Assembly: GCA_937876355.1 (NCBI GenBank)
Contig: CALFHN010000102.1
Location: 1-52,342, forward strand
Source of the DNA: an uncultured Bacteroidota bacterium
GTDB taxonomy: Bacteria > Bacteroidota > Rhodothermia > Rhodothermales > UBA10348
DNA length: 52,342 nt
Direction of reading: 5' to 3'
Part shown: positions 16,782-26,565 of the stretch, piece after piece
Numbering within the stretch: position 1 is the stretch's first letter
Layout: each line of letters starts with the position of its first letter
Position numbers and translations under genes: made by a program
Notes under the pieces: generated by a model
Database searches by the model: none
Told to the model about the DNA's origin: nothing
What the model saw: only the letters and a program-made list of their open reading frames with translations

Positions 16782-19700
16782 TTACATGCTCCTTCGATAC
16801 TGTCCACCAACCTCAAATAGAGCATGGGTGATGTCCCCAAGCGAACAGACGGCAACCGCTTCCATAAGTGCTTCGAAGGTGTTTTCACCGCTTCGGGCAA
16901 CACTTTTGAGATGTTCCAAAACCGTTTCGCCTTCTGATGGGTTTCTTTTTTGAAAAGCTCTTAGGTTACCGATTTGCCTCTCTTTTTCCTCTTCAGTCGA
17001 CCTCATGAGTTCGACTGGCCCTCCAACCGGAGCAGAAGCGTCTTTTTCGACAAGAAACGTATTGACGCCAATTATCGGTAATTCACCGGAAAGTTTTTTA
17101 CGCTCATAAAACAGGCTCTCTTCTTGGATTTTAGAGCGCTGATACATGGTTTCCATTGCGCCTAGTACGCCTCCTCGGTCGTTGATACGATCAAATTCAA
17201 CCAATACCGCCGCTTCAACCAAATCAGTCAATTCGTCAATGACGTAAGAACCTTGCAGTGGATTTTCATTCATTGCCAATCCCAATTCACGATTGATGAT
17301 CAACTGAATGGCAATCGCGCGCCGAACACTTTCTTCCGTAGGAGTGGTAATTGCTTCGTCGTATGCGTTCGTGTGTAGCGAATTACAATTGTCGTAAATG
17401 GCCATCAGGGCCTGGAGTGTCGTCCGAATATCATTAAACTGAATCTCCTGAGCGTGTAGGCTGCGGCCAGATGTTTGAATATGATACTTGAGCATTTGGC
17501 TCCGATCATTGGCACCATAGCGGTCCCGCATGGCTATAGACCAGATTCGGCGGGCGACCCTTCCAATAACAGAATACTCGGGATCCATCCCATTGGAGAA
17601 GAAAAACGAAAGGTTCGGTGCAAAATCGTTGATATCCATACCTCTTGCGAGATAATATTCAACAAATGTGAATCCATTGGAGAGCGTAAATGCAAGCTGA
17701 CTGATTGGATTAGCTCCAGCTTCTGCGATATGGTACCCTGAGATTGAAACAGAGTAAAAATTCGGAATACTTTGATTGATAAAATACTGCTGTACGTCAC
17801 CCATCATTCTGAGAGCGAATTCCGTGGAGAAAATGCAGGTATTTTGAGCCTGATCTTCTTTTAAGATATCGGCCTGAACCGTTCCTCGAACCACTTTCAG
17901 GGTTTCCAAACGTATGGATTGGTACACTTCTTCTTTAAGCAGTTTCCACTTCACCAACTGAGCACCATGAGTCCCCAAGAGGCCTAACCCAAGACCATTA
18001 TGGGAACGGGGAAGCTCTGTTTCCGGGCCAGTAGGGCCGGTAGGAGAATAAACGGGCCGGTCCGCGCCAAGGCGCTTTGCAATATCTCCAGATACTGCCT
18101 CCCACGTGCCGGCATCCCTATAATGTTGTTCGATTTGTTGGTCAACTGCTGTATTCAGAAACATGGCTAGCAGCATCGGGGCGGGTCCGTTGATTGTCAT
18201 GGAGACACTCGTGGACGGATTGCAAAGGTCAAAGCCCGAATACAACTTTTTCATGTCGTCCAACGTGCAGATCGACACACCGGCATTTCCCACTTTGCCG
18301 TAAATATCGGGACGCTCATGTGGGTCAAAACCGTAAAGGGTCACGGAATCGAATGCCGTGGACAGCCGCTTGGCAGGCGTGTTTTCTGAAACAAGGTGAA
18401 AACGCCGATTGGTTCTTTCTGGGCTGCCTTCTCCGGCAAACATACGGGTAGGGTCTTCTCCAACACGTTTGAAAGGAAAAACGCCCGAGGTGTACGGGAA
18501 AAAACCAGGCAAATTTTCCAAAAGGGCAAATCGAAGCTGTTCGCCCGGGTCTTGCGTTCTGGGTAGGGCGACCCGTGGTATTTTCGTGCCGGACAGCGAC
18601 TCTGTATACAACGGAACCGTAAATTTCTTGCCTCGAACGGTGTACGAATATTCGTTTTTGCGGTACGCTTCGGCTAACAGGTCCCAACCTTCAATGACGG
18701 CTCTGGACGTTACTGACAGCCGGTCCCACCATCGATTCGCCATTTTAGAAAGGCGCGTTTCTAACTCGTCCCGATCTTCGGGAGCCCATTCTTCGATTTG
18801 CGCTAGAGCACCTTTGACCTGGCCCCATTTACGCCCGATCTCGATCTGCTCCTCTGCGTGATTTCTATACTGCCTACACGTGTCGGAGATATCTCCGAGA
18901 TATCGTTGACGCTTGGCAGGAATCAGAGCCTCTGAATTCTGGCTACTCTCCAGCGTGTGCTTGCTGCTATACTTGGTTGAGGTCCGATTGAATCCTGTTT
19001 GGGAATTTAGTTTTTCCACCAACGCCAGATAAAGGTTGGTTACACCCTCGTCATTGAAATGGGATGCCATAGTGGGATACACCGGCATGTCATCGGTCGA
19101 AGCATGGAATTCCATCCGGTTGCGCTGCATCTGTTTGCGGACATCCCGAAGAGCGTCTTCGCTTCCACGCTTTTCAAACTTGTTGAGCGCCACGAGGTCC
19201 GCGACATCCAACATTCCAATTTTTTCAAGCTGGGTCGGTGCCCCGAATTCCCCAGTCATGACGTAGATAGACAGATCCGTCATATCAGTGATTTCAGTAT
19301 CACTTTGCCCAATTCCTGCTGTTTCGAGGATGATTAAATCAAATCCTGCCGTTTGGCATACGGAAATCGATTCTCGTAGTGCTGCGGAGGTGGCCTTATT
19401 TGCCTGTCTGGTTGCAAAGGAACGCATGTAAACGCGGTTTTCCGCTACGTCGTATATGGAATTCATCCGGATACGATCACCTAAAAGAGCTCCCCCAGTC
19501 GATTTTTTTGTTGGATCAACTGACAATATTGCAATGGAAATCGTATCGAAATCGGTCACAAAACGGCGAACCAGCTCATCGGTCAGTGTGGATTTGCCAG
19601 CTCCTCCAGTTCCAGTAATACCGACAGTGGGGGCTTTTTGCTTAATTCGTCCTGCACCATCTCCACTTGGACTTGATGCTTCGATCAAAGAAATGGACCG

Positions 19701-20213
19701 GGCAATTCCTTTTGGGTCTGATTCGTTTTGGTGATATGAGAGTGGAGTAATTGAAAAATTACACTGTTCCATCATCCAATCGATCATGCCTCGAAGGCCC
19801 ATTTTTAATCCATCTTCCGGCGAAAAAATCCGCGTTACGCCATAAGCGTGAAGTTCTTCAATCTCATGCGAGACAATGACACCGCCACCGCCACCAAATA
19901 TTTTTATATGGCCGGCCCCGCGCTCTCGGAGTAAATCAACCATGTATTTGAAATACTCCATGTGGCCACCCTGATAGGACGAAATGGCAATGCCCTGCAC
20001 GTCTTCTTGAATAGCCGTATCCACGATTTCCAAGACGGAACGATTGTGCCCCAGATGAATCACTTCAGCTCCGGCCGATTGAAGCACCCGCCGCATGATA
20101 TTAATTGCCGCATCATGGCCATCGAATAGGCTTGCCGCCGTCACAAACCGGATGGGTTGTGATGCAATAAATTTGGCGGTTTCTGCTTGAATAACGGAAG
20201 GTGTTGATTCCAT
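16782..20213 (-). CDS. icmF: fused isobutyryl-CoA mutase (IcmF: B12 domain, G-protein chaperone, mutase)
   Basis: The 1143-residue protein has the full IcmF order. Residues about 20-150 are a cobalamin-binding domain with DGHDAA (31-36; His33 is the lower cobalt ligand) and the GGGGG loop. Residues about 195-430 are the MeaI-type GTPase chaperone with Walker A GTGGAGKS (201-208) and base motif NKFE. Residues about 560-1100 are the acyl-CoA mutase barrel ([38 protein letters not shown]). It interconverts isobutyryl-CoA and butyryl-CoA with adenosylcobalamin, and sometimes related branched acyl-CoAs. The built-in G domain loads and protects the cofactor. No cobalamin riboswitch is visible upstream. 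Length is near the family's usual size. Confidence 0.95.
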   Translation of the reverse strand: MESTPSVIQAETAKFIASQPIRFVTAASLFDGHDAAINIMRRVLQSAGAEVIHLGHNRSVLEIVDTAIQEDVQGIAISSYQGGHMEYFKYMVDLLRERGAGHIKIFGGGGGVIVSHEIEELHAYGVTRIFSPEDGLKMGLRGMIDWMMEQCNFSITPLSYHQNESDPKGIARSISLIEASSPSGDGAGRIKQKAPTVGITGTGGAGKSTLTDELVRRFVTDFDTISIAILSVDPTKKSTGGALLGDRIRMNSIYDVAENRVYMRSFATRQANKATSAALRESISVCQTAGFDLIILETAGIGQSDTEITDMTDLSIYVMTGEFGAPTQLEKIGMLDVADLVALNKFEKRGSEDALRDVRKQMQRNRMEFHASTDDMPVYPTMASHFNDEGVTNLYLALVEKLNSQTGFNRTSTKYSSKHTLESSQNSEALIPAKRQRYLGDISDTCRQYRNHAEEQIEIGRKWGQVKGALAQIEEWAPEDRDELETRLSKMANRWWDRLSVTSRAVIEGWDLLAEAYRKNEYSYTVRGKKFTVPLYTESLSGTKIPRVALPRTQDPGEQLRFALLENLPGFFPYTSGVFPFKRVGEDPTRMFAGEGSPERTNRRFHLVSENTPAKRLSTAFDSVTLYGFDPHERPDIYGKVGNAGVSICTLDDMKKLYSGFDLCNPSTSVSMTINGPAPMLLAMFLNTAVDQQIEQHYRDAGTWEAVSGDIAKRLGADRPVYSPTGPTGPETELPRSHNGLGLGLLGTHGAQLVKWKLLKEEVYQSIRLETLKVVRGTVQADILKEDQAQNTCIFSTEFALRMMGDVQQYFINQSIPNFYSVSISGYHIAEAGANPISQLAFTLSNGFTFVEYYLARGMDINDFAPNLSFFFSNGMDPEYSVIGRVARRIWSIAMRDRYGANDRSQMLKYHIQTSGRSLHAQEIQFNDIRTTLQALMAIYDNCNSLHTNAYDEAITTPTEESVRRAIAIQLIINRELGLAMNENPLQGSYVIDELTDLVEAAVLVEFDRINDRGGVLGAMETMYQRSKIQEESLFYERKKLSGELPIIGVNTFLVEKDASAPVGGPVELMRSTEEEKERQIGNLRAFQKRNPSEGETVLEHLKSVARSGENTFEALMEAVAVCSLGDITHALFEVGGQYRRSM

Positions 20214-20396
20214 GGTCGACTAAAGGCGAAGAGTTGTGGCCCTAAAAGGGTCTAAATTAAACGCAAAAAGCGCTTCCAACCAGTAAATACGCTTGGAAAG
20301 CTAACAGGTTTTCGGAACGCAACCTTTGCCTGAGCTTTTAGGCTAAACTTCATATCAAGATAAAAAAGGAAGGTAGGTTCTGAGGAGCGACTGCAA

Positions 20397-21074
20397 TCAG
20401 TCACCTTTAAAGGCTAGAGCCGAAACCCATTGTTCGGATATGCAGAATCGAGCCTCCCATGGGTGATCATTTGGATCCATTAATTGAGCTGTTCGCGAAG
20501 GCATATCAACCTCAATAGTTACTTTTTTGGGTGAACTTCGAAGTCCAACGCCCAATCCCTTCAAAACGGATTCTTTTAAGGTCCAGCACAGAAACAGCCT
20601 GTGGGAATCTGGCACATCCAGTTTGTACACATGGTCTTTTTCCATGTCAGACAAAATGTAGTCCAGTAACGTATCTGGCTTATTACGAACCTCTTCGAGG
20701 TCAACGCCGATCGGACGCCGCGCCACAGCGGCTAGCGCCGTATCTCCTGAATGTGCTAGCGATACATGAAGTCCAGAGCCAGGAGAGAAGAGCTGACCTG
20801 TAGGTGCAACCTCTAGAACAACCTCTTGGGCCGGTATTTTAAGTTGACTTGAAATCAACGTTCGAAGCGCGATTCTACCCAAAGTGAAGCCGTTCCTGCG
20901 TCCGGAGTGTTTCATTTCAGCCCTTCGAGACAACTCGTGGGCGGAAAGAATGGCTTCTGCATCTAGTTCAGAAAAGTCACGCCAATGAACCTGTCGCAAA
21001 ACAATATCAGACGGTAAGCCGGGAAAATCGTCCAGCTTGGCGACCGTACCGTCTTCATCCAGACCCGAAATCAA
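20397..21074 (-). CDS. Sfp-type 4'-phosphopantetheinyl transferase
   Basis: The 225-residue protein carries the core motifs of Sfp/AcpT transferases: the Mg2+-binding PIGVDLEEV and the later [12 protein letters not shown], plus an N-terminal pseudo-repeat with GRIALRTLI. It moves phosphopantetheine from CoA onto a serine of carrier proteins (fatty-acid, polyketide or peptide synthases). Its start is a TTG at 21074 overlapping the stop of sodA (TTGA), which implies translational coupling; no better start is seen without losing conserved residues. It lies between sodA and icmF on one strand. Confidence 0.9.
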   Translation of the reverse strand: MISGLDEDGTVAKLDDFPGLPSDIVLRQVHWRDFSELDAEAILSAHELSRRAEMKHSGRRNGFTLGRIALRTLISSQLKIPAQEVVLEVAPTGQLFSPGSGLHVSLAHSGDTALAAVARRPIGVDLEEVRNKPDTLLDYILSDMEKDHVYKLDVPDSHRLFLCWTLKESVLKGLGVGLRSSPKKVTIEVDMPSRTAQLMDPNDHPWEARFCISEQWVSALAFKGD

Positions 21075-21685
21075 ACCTTAGCGGCTTCAAAATTAGCAGC
21101 AACAGTATCCCAATTGACCAAATTCCAAAACGCGCCAACATAATCAGGGCGTCTGTTTTGATAGTTCAGGTAATAGGCGTGTTCCCATACGTCAAGGCCT
21201 AATATGGGGGTGTGTCCTTCCATATACGGACTATCTTGATTGGCGGTCGAATACACCTTTAAAGAACCCTTTCCATCAACCACAAGCCAAGCCCATCCCG
21301 AGCCAAAACGTGTGCCAGCGGCATCAGAAAATGCGCTTTTGAAGGTGTCAAAAGAGCCAAATGCAGCGTTCATAGCGCTAGCAAGTGCGCCACTCGGTGT
21401 ACCACCTCCGTTTGGGGACATAATCGACCAAAAAAGGCTGTGATTAGCGTGTCCACCACCATTATTTCTTAAAGCGCCTTGAATGGAGGCAGGAGCGCTC
21501 TGCATTCCCCTCAATAAGTCTTCAATACTTTTTGAAGCCAAATCTGGATGGCCTTCGAGGGCGGCATTCAATTTCGCGACGTAGCCAGCATGATGCTTTC
21601 CATGGTGAATCTCCATGGTACGGGCGTCAACGTGGGGCTCAAGAGCATCGAATGCGTACGGAAGGGACGGAAGCGTGTGGGACAT
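21071..21685 (-). CDS. sodA: superoxide dismutase, Mn type
   Basis: The 204-residue protein (start ATG at 21685; the frame extends three codons further to a TTG) is a complete Fe/Mn superoxide dismutase. Metal ligands are visible in [15 protein letters not shown] and [11 protein letters not shown]. The [11 protein letters not shown] stretch together with glutamine in NQDSP points to manganese rather than iron, since iron enzymes place that glutamine in the first domain. It converts superoxide to peroxide and oxygen in the cytoplasm; no signal peptide. The stop overlaps the start of the phosphopantetheinyl transferase. Confidence 0.95.
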   Translation of the reverse strand: MSHTLPSLPYAFDALEPHVDARTMEIHHGKHHAGYVAKLNAALEGHPDLASKSIEDLLRGMQSAPASIQGALRNNGGGHANHSLFWSIMSPNGGGTPSGALASAMNAAFGSFDTFKSAFSDAAGTRFGSGWAWLVVDGKGSLKVYSTANQDSPYMEGHTPILGLDVWEHAYYLNYQNRRPDYVGAFWNLVNWDTVAANFEAAKV

Positions 21686-21755
21686 AATAAGCAAGATCTA
21701 AAGGTGTTTCGAATCAGGACTAATCTTACGGAAGCGTACCGCGAGTGATCCCGAC

Positions 21756-23207
21756 TTAGAAGAAGCTACCGGTTAACTCAATTGCATAGGTGGTAACTCC
21801 AAAAAAGAAGAGTAGCACTACGCATAAGATTAAGACAGCAGCAGAAGACTTTGGAACGGAAAATTCTGTTTCATGGGCGCCAGACTGAGCATCTTCTGTT
21901 TTCATGAAGAAAACCACCAACACTCGGAGATAATAATAGGCCGAGACAGCGCTTGTAAGCACTCCTATTATGGCCAACCAAATAAGGCCGGCATCTACTG
22001 CTGGTGCGAAAACGGCCCATTTTCCCAAAAATCCGCCAAGCGGCGGAAATCCGGCAAGACTAAACATAAAAACGGCCATCGTCCATCCGAGTAAAGGTTT
22101 TTTGTAACCAATACCGGCCAATGAATCGAGGGTCTGTTCGGAGCCTTCCTTGTTATCCCACTCCAGCAATGCGATTACCCCAAAGGCACCGATGTTCATG
22201 ATGGTGTAAACCATTAAATAGAACAGCGCCCCTGCATATCCTTCATCCGTTCCGGATGCTAGGCCAACCAAAATATATCCAGCGTGCGCGATGGATGAAT
22301 AGGCCAGCATGCGTTTAATATTGCTCTGAGATATAGCTATAACATTACCCAAGACCATGGTGATAACAGCAAATATCGCCAAGACACCGCTCCATCGTTC
22401 TGCGGGAAGAGCAACATTCAAAATCAATATCAGAGATGCGAACGCTGCTGTTTTGGAAGCAGTCGACATGAATCCCGTGATTGTCGTCGGAGCACCTTGA
22501 TATACGTCGGGCGTCCACATATGGAAAGGAGCCGCGCTGACCTTGAATAAGAATCCAACGAGCAGCATAGCTACCCCAGCCCAAAAAATGATACTCCCTC
22601 CGTCAGTCACTGTGGCGTGCATGGCTGAAATATCCATTGTACCGGTGGCGCCATATAACAATGCGATTCCGTACAAAAAGAAGCCCGTCGAAAAAGCGCC
22701 CAACAAAAAATACTTAAAGGCACTTTCTGTAGATCCAGAACCCGATCGAATAAAACCGGTCAGGATATAGAGGCACACGGACATGGTCTCGAGGCCAACA
22801 AAAACGGTTACCAAATTGTTAGCCGCGCCGAGAACAAGCATTCCAACGGTGGCAAAAAGGATCATGGCGTATGCTTCGCCAATATTATGCCCTATTCGTT
22901 TTAAGTAAGGTGCCGAAAGGATGACAGAAAGGAATCCGCTACCTAAGATCAATACATTGACGAATGCTGCAGAACCTCCGACACGCATCATATCGTAATA
23001 AACGAGTCCTTCTGCTGATCCGATTCGAGTCAATTCGAACAGAAATCCGGCAAACAACGCCAACCCTGCAATCCAAGGGGTGGCAGAATGGCGGTTGTTG
23101 AAGGCGTCAAATACAACTAGAATAAGGCCGGCGAGCGCAACGATTAAAAGAGAAATGGTGTTCGCCAAATCTCCGTTCATCGATGCATATGCTTGGGAAA
23201 GATCCAT
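21756..23207 (-). CDS. nuoN: NADH-quinone oxidoreductase subunit N
   Basis: The 483-residue protein has about 14 transmembrane helices and belongs to the Mrp-antiporter-like proton-pumping subunits of Complex I. Key stretches are FVGLETMSVCLYILTGF (the TM5 glutamate) and the broken-helix region HMWTPDVYQGAPTTITGFMS followed by SKTAAF with the channel lysine. The start ATG at 23207 avoids overlap with the dehydratase gene; a TTG six codons earlier is possible. It is the last nuo gene of the block but separated from nuoM by nhaD and a dehydratase gene, an unusual order. Confidence 0.95.
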   Translation of the reverse strand: MDLSQAYASMNGDLANTISLLIVALAGLILVVFDAFNNRHSATPWIAGLALFAGFLFELTRIGSAEGLVYYDMMRVGGSAAFVNVLILGSGFLSVILSAPYLKRIGHNIGEAYAMILFATVGMLVLGAANNLVTVFVGLETMSVCLYILTGFIRSGSGSTESAFKYFLLGAFSTGFFLYGIALLYGATGTMDISAMHATVTDGGSIIFWAGVAMLLVGFLFKVSAAPFHMWTPDVYQGAPTTITGFMSTASKTAAFASLILILNVALPAERWSGVLAIFAVITMVLGNVIAISQSNIKRMLAYSSIAHAGYILVGLASGTDEGYAGALFYLMVYTIMNIGAFGVIALLEWDNKEGSEQTLDSLAGIGYKKPLLGWTMAVFMFSLAGFPPLGGFLGKWAVFAPAVDAGLIWLAIIGVLTSAVSAYYYLRVLVVFFMKTEDAQSGAHETEFSVPKSSAAVLILCVVLLFFFGVTTYAIELTGSFF

Positions 23208-23215
23208 AGTGGTCG

Positions 23216-23518
23216 TTAGATCCAAGAAAGTTTATTAATTCGTCGGGCCAGTTCTAAATCCAATTCAGTAACCTGGTTTCCGGCATCATGGGTGTTCAAT
23301 GTGATTCTAACTCGAGAATACACATTGTTTATTTCGGGGTGATGATCCATCGATTCTGCTTCAAAGCCTACTCGAACCATAAAACTCATGGCTTCTCGGA
23401 ATGAACCGAATGTAAACACTTTAAAAATCGCATCGGCTTCGAATTCCCAACCAGGAAGTTCGGCTAGTCCAAGGACGATTTTGTCTTCATCTAAGGATTT
23501 TCTTGAAAAATCACCCAT
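23216..23518 (-). CDS. 4a-hydroxytetrahydrobiopterin (pterin carbinolamine) dehydratase
   Basis: The 100-residue protein covers the whole PCD fold. The active-site block is MDHHPEINNVYSRVRITLN followed by THDAG and VTELDLELARRIN; the adjacent histidines are the catalytic residues that dehydrate 4a-hydroxy-tetrahydropterin. The enzyme recycles the pterin cofactor of aromatic amino acid hydroxylases, and also acts in pterin-linked pathways or as a dimerisation partner. No phenylalanine hydroxylase is in the window. It sits between nhaD and nuoN in one minus-strand transcription unit, 27 bases after nhaD. Confidence 0.93.
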   Translation of the reverse strand: MGDFSRKSLDEDKIVLGLAELPGWEFEADAIFKVFTFGSFREAMSFMVRVGFEAESMDHHPEINNVYSRVRITLNTHDAGNQVTELDLELARRINKLSWI

Positions 23519-23545
23519 TAATAGCTCCTTTTTGCTAAGGCCTAC

Positions 23546-24940
23546 TTAAAACCAAGTTCTTGTAACCATGAAGGCTGCCGTTCCTACAAGAAAACCAATC
23601 AATGCCAACCAAGACATTTTCTTTAGATACCAGAAAAAGTCAATTTTTTCCATGCCCATGGCAACTACGCCAGCGGCCGACCCAATGATTAGCATACTTC
23701 CGCCTGTCCCAGCCGAATAGGCTACAAAATGCCAAAGCTCATTGTCCAAAGGTTCAGAAAACATTCCCAAACTTGCGGCAACTAAAGGCACATTATCAAT
23801 AACTGCAGATCCCACGCCTAACAATAAAATTACCAAATCTGAAACACCTTCACCATGCAATTCAGTACCCAGCATAGGCATGGTGTCCTTTAAAGACGTT
23901 GCAAATTGGAATAACACCCCTAATGATTCAAGGGATGCGACTGCCAACAAAATGCCAAGAAAGAATAAGATGCTTGGTAATTCAATTTTCGACAGAGCAT
24001 GGTGAACTGGGCTGTGATGTGCGTTAGCATCGCTTTCAGAAGAGCCAAATGCGGTCATGCTAAATTTTGAGCGGCTGTAAACTTCAGCAAAAATGGTCAC
24101 GACACCTAGAGATAACATCATCCCGATGTAGGGAGGCAAATGTGTTACCACTTTAAAAACAGGCACAAATACTATCGCTGTGAGACCGATATAAAGCATT
24201 GTAGAACTGTATCTAGGAACAGTATTGTCTTCTACCTCTTCTTCGAACTCTAAATCACCTTTAAATACGGGCAAAAATGAGGCGATAAAAGTTGGTACTG
24301 CCATACACAACAGGGAAGGAAGGAATAGATAGCCGACCAAATGCCCGGTACTAACTTTATTTCCAATCCAAAGCATCGTAGTCGTTACATCTCCAATTGG
24401 AGACCATGCCCCGCCTGCATTTGCTGCAATAACAATCAATCCAGCGTAATAAAGACGGATATTTTTGTCCTTAACTATCTTTTGAAGGATTGAAATAAGA
24501 ACGATTGTCGCAGTAAGGTTGTCGATAATAGCAGACAAGATGAAGGCCAAGATTGCAAAAATCCACAAAATGTTGGTCTTCTTTTTGGTCTTGACGAAAT
24601 TCTTAATCGTTGAAAACCCATCAAAATAATCGATGATTTCAACGATAGTCATCGCTCCTAAAAGGAAAACCAAGATTTCAGCCGTCTTGCCTAAATGATG
24701 CAATAAGGTTTCTTCCATAAGATGCATCTTTTCATCTATTGAAAAAGAACCAAAGCCCTCTAACAAGGCGTGTTTTGACGAATCAAACCAATTGGGGAAA
24801 CTATCGATACCCAGAGCGATCAAGGCCCAACAGATGGCCATCATCACCAAAGCAGGGACAAGTTTATCAATCTTAATCGTGTGTTCTAACGTAATGGCGA
24901 GATAGCCCATTACGAACACAAAAATAATTACTATCGTCAT
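23546..24940 (-). CDS. nhaD: NhaD-type Na+/H+ antiporter
   Basis: The 464-residue membrane protein (about 12-13 helices) belongs to the ion transporter superfamily NhaD branch. Marks are SAIIDNLTATIVLISIL and the second half repeat SAVIDNVPLVAAS, both with the DN motifs of ion binding, and ANAGGAWSPIGDVTTTMLW. A mid-protein loop with many glutamates (EFEEEVEDN) separates the two halves. It exchanges sodium or lithium for protons at the inner membrane. It begins 3 bases after nuoM ends, inside the nuo block, suggesting coordinated expression of proton pumping and sodium extrusion. Confidence 0.93.
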   Translation of the reverse strand: MTIVIIFVFVMGYLAITLEHTIKIDKLVPALVMMAICWALIALGIDSFPNWFDSSKHALLEGFGSFSIDEKMHLMEETLLHHLGKTAEILVFLLGAMTIVEIIDYFDGFSTIKNFVKTKKKTNILWIFAILAFILSAIIDNLTATIVLISILQKIVKDKNIRLYYAGLIVIAANAGGAWSPIGDVTTTMLWIGNKVSTGHLVGYLFLPSLLCMAVPTFIASFLPVFKGDLEFEEEVEDNTVPRYSSTMLYIGLTAIVFVPVFKVVTHLPPYIGMMLSLGVVTIFAEVYSRSKFSMTAFGSSESDANAHHSPVHHALSKIELPSILFFLGILLAVASLESLGVLFQFATSLKDTMPMLGTELHGEGVSDLVILLLGVGSAVIDNVPLVAASLGMFSEPLDNELWHFVAYSAGTGGSMLIIGSAAGVVAMGMEKIDFFWYLKKMSWLALIGFLVGTAAFMVTRTWF

Positions 24941-24943
24941 GAC

Positions 24944-26530
24944 TTAGTTTGTTGTTAGAATTGTTGACTTTCCTTCACTGTCAAAAGCTACCACCACCAC
25001 CGACTCCGAAGCAACTCGTTTAGTCTCGATCACTTCTAGAAGGTTTTTAACGGCGGGTTCACTTTTGGCCAAAAACGGAGCGGGCATAATACCCATAAGA
25101 ATCATCAAGCCAGCCAAAGGTATCAATAATGCCAATTCGCGCTTATTGAGGTCCTTCATCGTAGCATTAGCCTCATTGTCTATCGTGCCCCAGAACATCC
25201 GATAAACCATGTATAGAAGATAGACGGCGGCTAAAATAACTCCTGTTGTAGCAAGGGCTATCAAGAAAGGGCTGGCCAAAACGTCACTGTTGAATGCGCC
25301 GATCAAAATTAAAAACTCACCCACAAACCCGTTCAATCCGGGCAGTCCGGCGGAAGCGAGAACGCTCAAAACCATAAAAAATGTAAGTACGGGCACTGAT
25401 TTAGCAATGCCGCCATAATCCGACATTTCCCGGGTATGACGTCTTTCGTACAACATTCCAACGATCAAGAAGAGTGCACCCGTTGAAATACCGTGATTTA
25501 CCATTTGAATCATGGCTCCCTGAAGGGCTTCTGTCGTAAAGGCAAAAATGCCAAGCACAACAAAACCAAGGTGAGAAACAGACGAGTAGGCGACCAACTT
25601 TTTGGCATCTGTTTGCGCACGGGATACCAAAGCGCCATAAATAATACCGATAACGGCCAGTACGGCGAACATCATGGCATACTCTTGCGCGGCATTCGGG
25701 AAAAACGGAAGGCAAAACCTAACTAGTCCGTACGTCCCCATTTTCAGTAAAACACCTGCAAGGATTACAGACCCTCCGGTTGGAGCCTGAACGTGGGCGT
25801 CCGGTAACCAGGTGTGGAGTGGAAAGAGAGGCACCTTAATGGCAAATGCGAGGGCGAAAAGAAGGAATAACCAACCTTGCATTTCAACTGGCATGTTGTA
25901 CGAAACCAGTGTGTACCAATCGGTTGTGAAGACTCCAGCGTTGACGGCATCGCCGGCCGCGTAACCCAAGAAAATTAACGCCACAAGCATGAGCAACGAT
26001 CCAACCAACGTATACAGCACAAATTTCAAGGCTGCATAAACTCTGTTTTCTCCTCCCCAAATGCCAATGATAAAGTACATCGGGATTAAGGTGAGTTCGA
26101 AAAAGATGTAGAACAAAAAGATGTCAAATGAGGCAAAAACGCCCGTAACACCGGTTTGCAGGATCAAAAGCAGGGTGTAATACGGTTTGTGATGTTTAGC
26201 GATATACGTCCAGGAGGACAAGATGACGATCGGGCCCAAAAGCGTCGTCAGCATGATCAGTAACAAATTCAACCCATCAATTCCTACAAAATATTTGATG
26301 TCGAATTGACCTGGAAACCAACTACTACTTAGGTCGGCCAACTGGGGAGCAGTAGCCGTAGAAATGGCAGGGTCGAAACCAAGGTAAAGTCCAATTGAAA
26401 CGATAAACGTCAATACAGTGACGCCGAGCGCCGACCATTTGATCGCCTTTTCGTTGGGGGCTAACATTGTCAGAATTGCTCCAACTAGGGGCAAGAAGAT
26501 GACAATGGATGTGATATGCTGGATATTCAT
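24944..26530 (-). CDS. nuoM: NADH-quinone oxidoreductase subunit M
   Basis: The 528-residue antiporter-like subunit of Complex I. The TM5 glutamate appears in FFELTLIPMYFIIGIWGG, and the central channel segment is LHTWLPDAHVQAPTGGSVIL with a lysine in GVLLKMGTYGLVRF. About 14 helices are predicted. It carries one proton path in the membrane arm. The C-terminal 40 residues (after LLEVIETKRV) are soluble and variable. It follows nuoL by 35 bases and is followed directly by nhaD. Confidence 0.96.
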   Translation of the reverse strand: MNIQHITSIVIFLPLVGAILTMLAPNEKAIKWSALGVTVLTFIVSIGLYLGFDPAISTATAPQLADLSSSWFPGQFDIKYFVGIDGLNLLLIMLTTLLGPIVILSSWTYIAKHHKPYYTLLLILQTGVTGVFASFDIFLFYIFFELTLIPMYFIIGIWGGENRVYAALKFVLYTLVGSLLMLVALIFLGYAAGDAVNAGVFTTDWYTLVSYNMPVEMQGWLFLLFALAFAIKVPLFPLHTWLPDAHVQAPTGGSVILAGVLLKMGTYGLVRFCLPFFPNAAQEYAMMFAVLAVIGIIYGALVSRAQTDAKKLVAYSSVSHLGFVVLGIFAFTTEALQGAMIQMVNHGISTGALFLIVGMLYERRHTREMSDYGGIAKSVPVLTFFMVLSVLASAGLPGLNGFVGEFLILIGAFNSDVLASPFLIALATTGVILAAVYLLYMVYRMFWGTIDNEANATMKDLNKRELALLIPLAGLMILMGIMPAPFLAKSEPAVKNLLEVIETKRVASESVVVVAFDSEGKSTILTTN

Positions 26531-26565
26531 GTAATCCGTGAAGGTTGCTTTCTCGTATGACCTGC

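Noticed and set aside
20214-20396. Possible cobalamin riboswitch before icmF
   Set aside because: I looked for a B12-box and conserved core in the 183 bases upstream and saw none; only a weak inverted repeat (GCTTCCAA/TTGGAAAGC).
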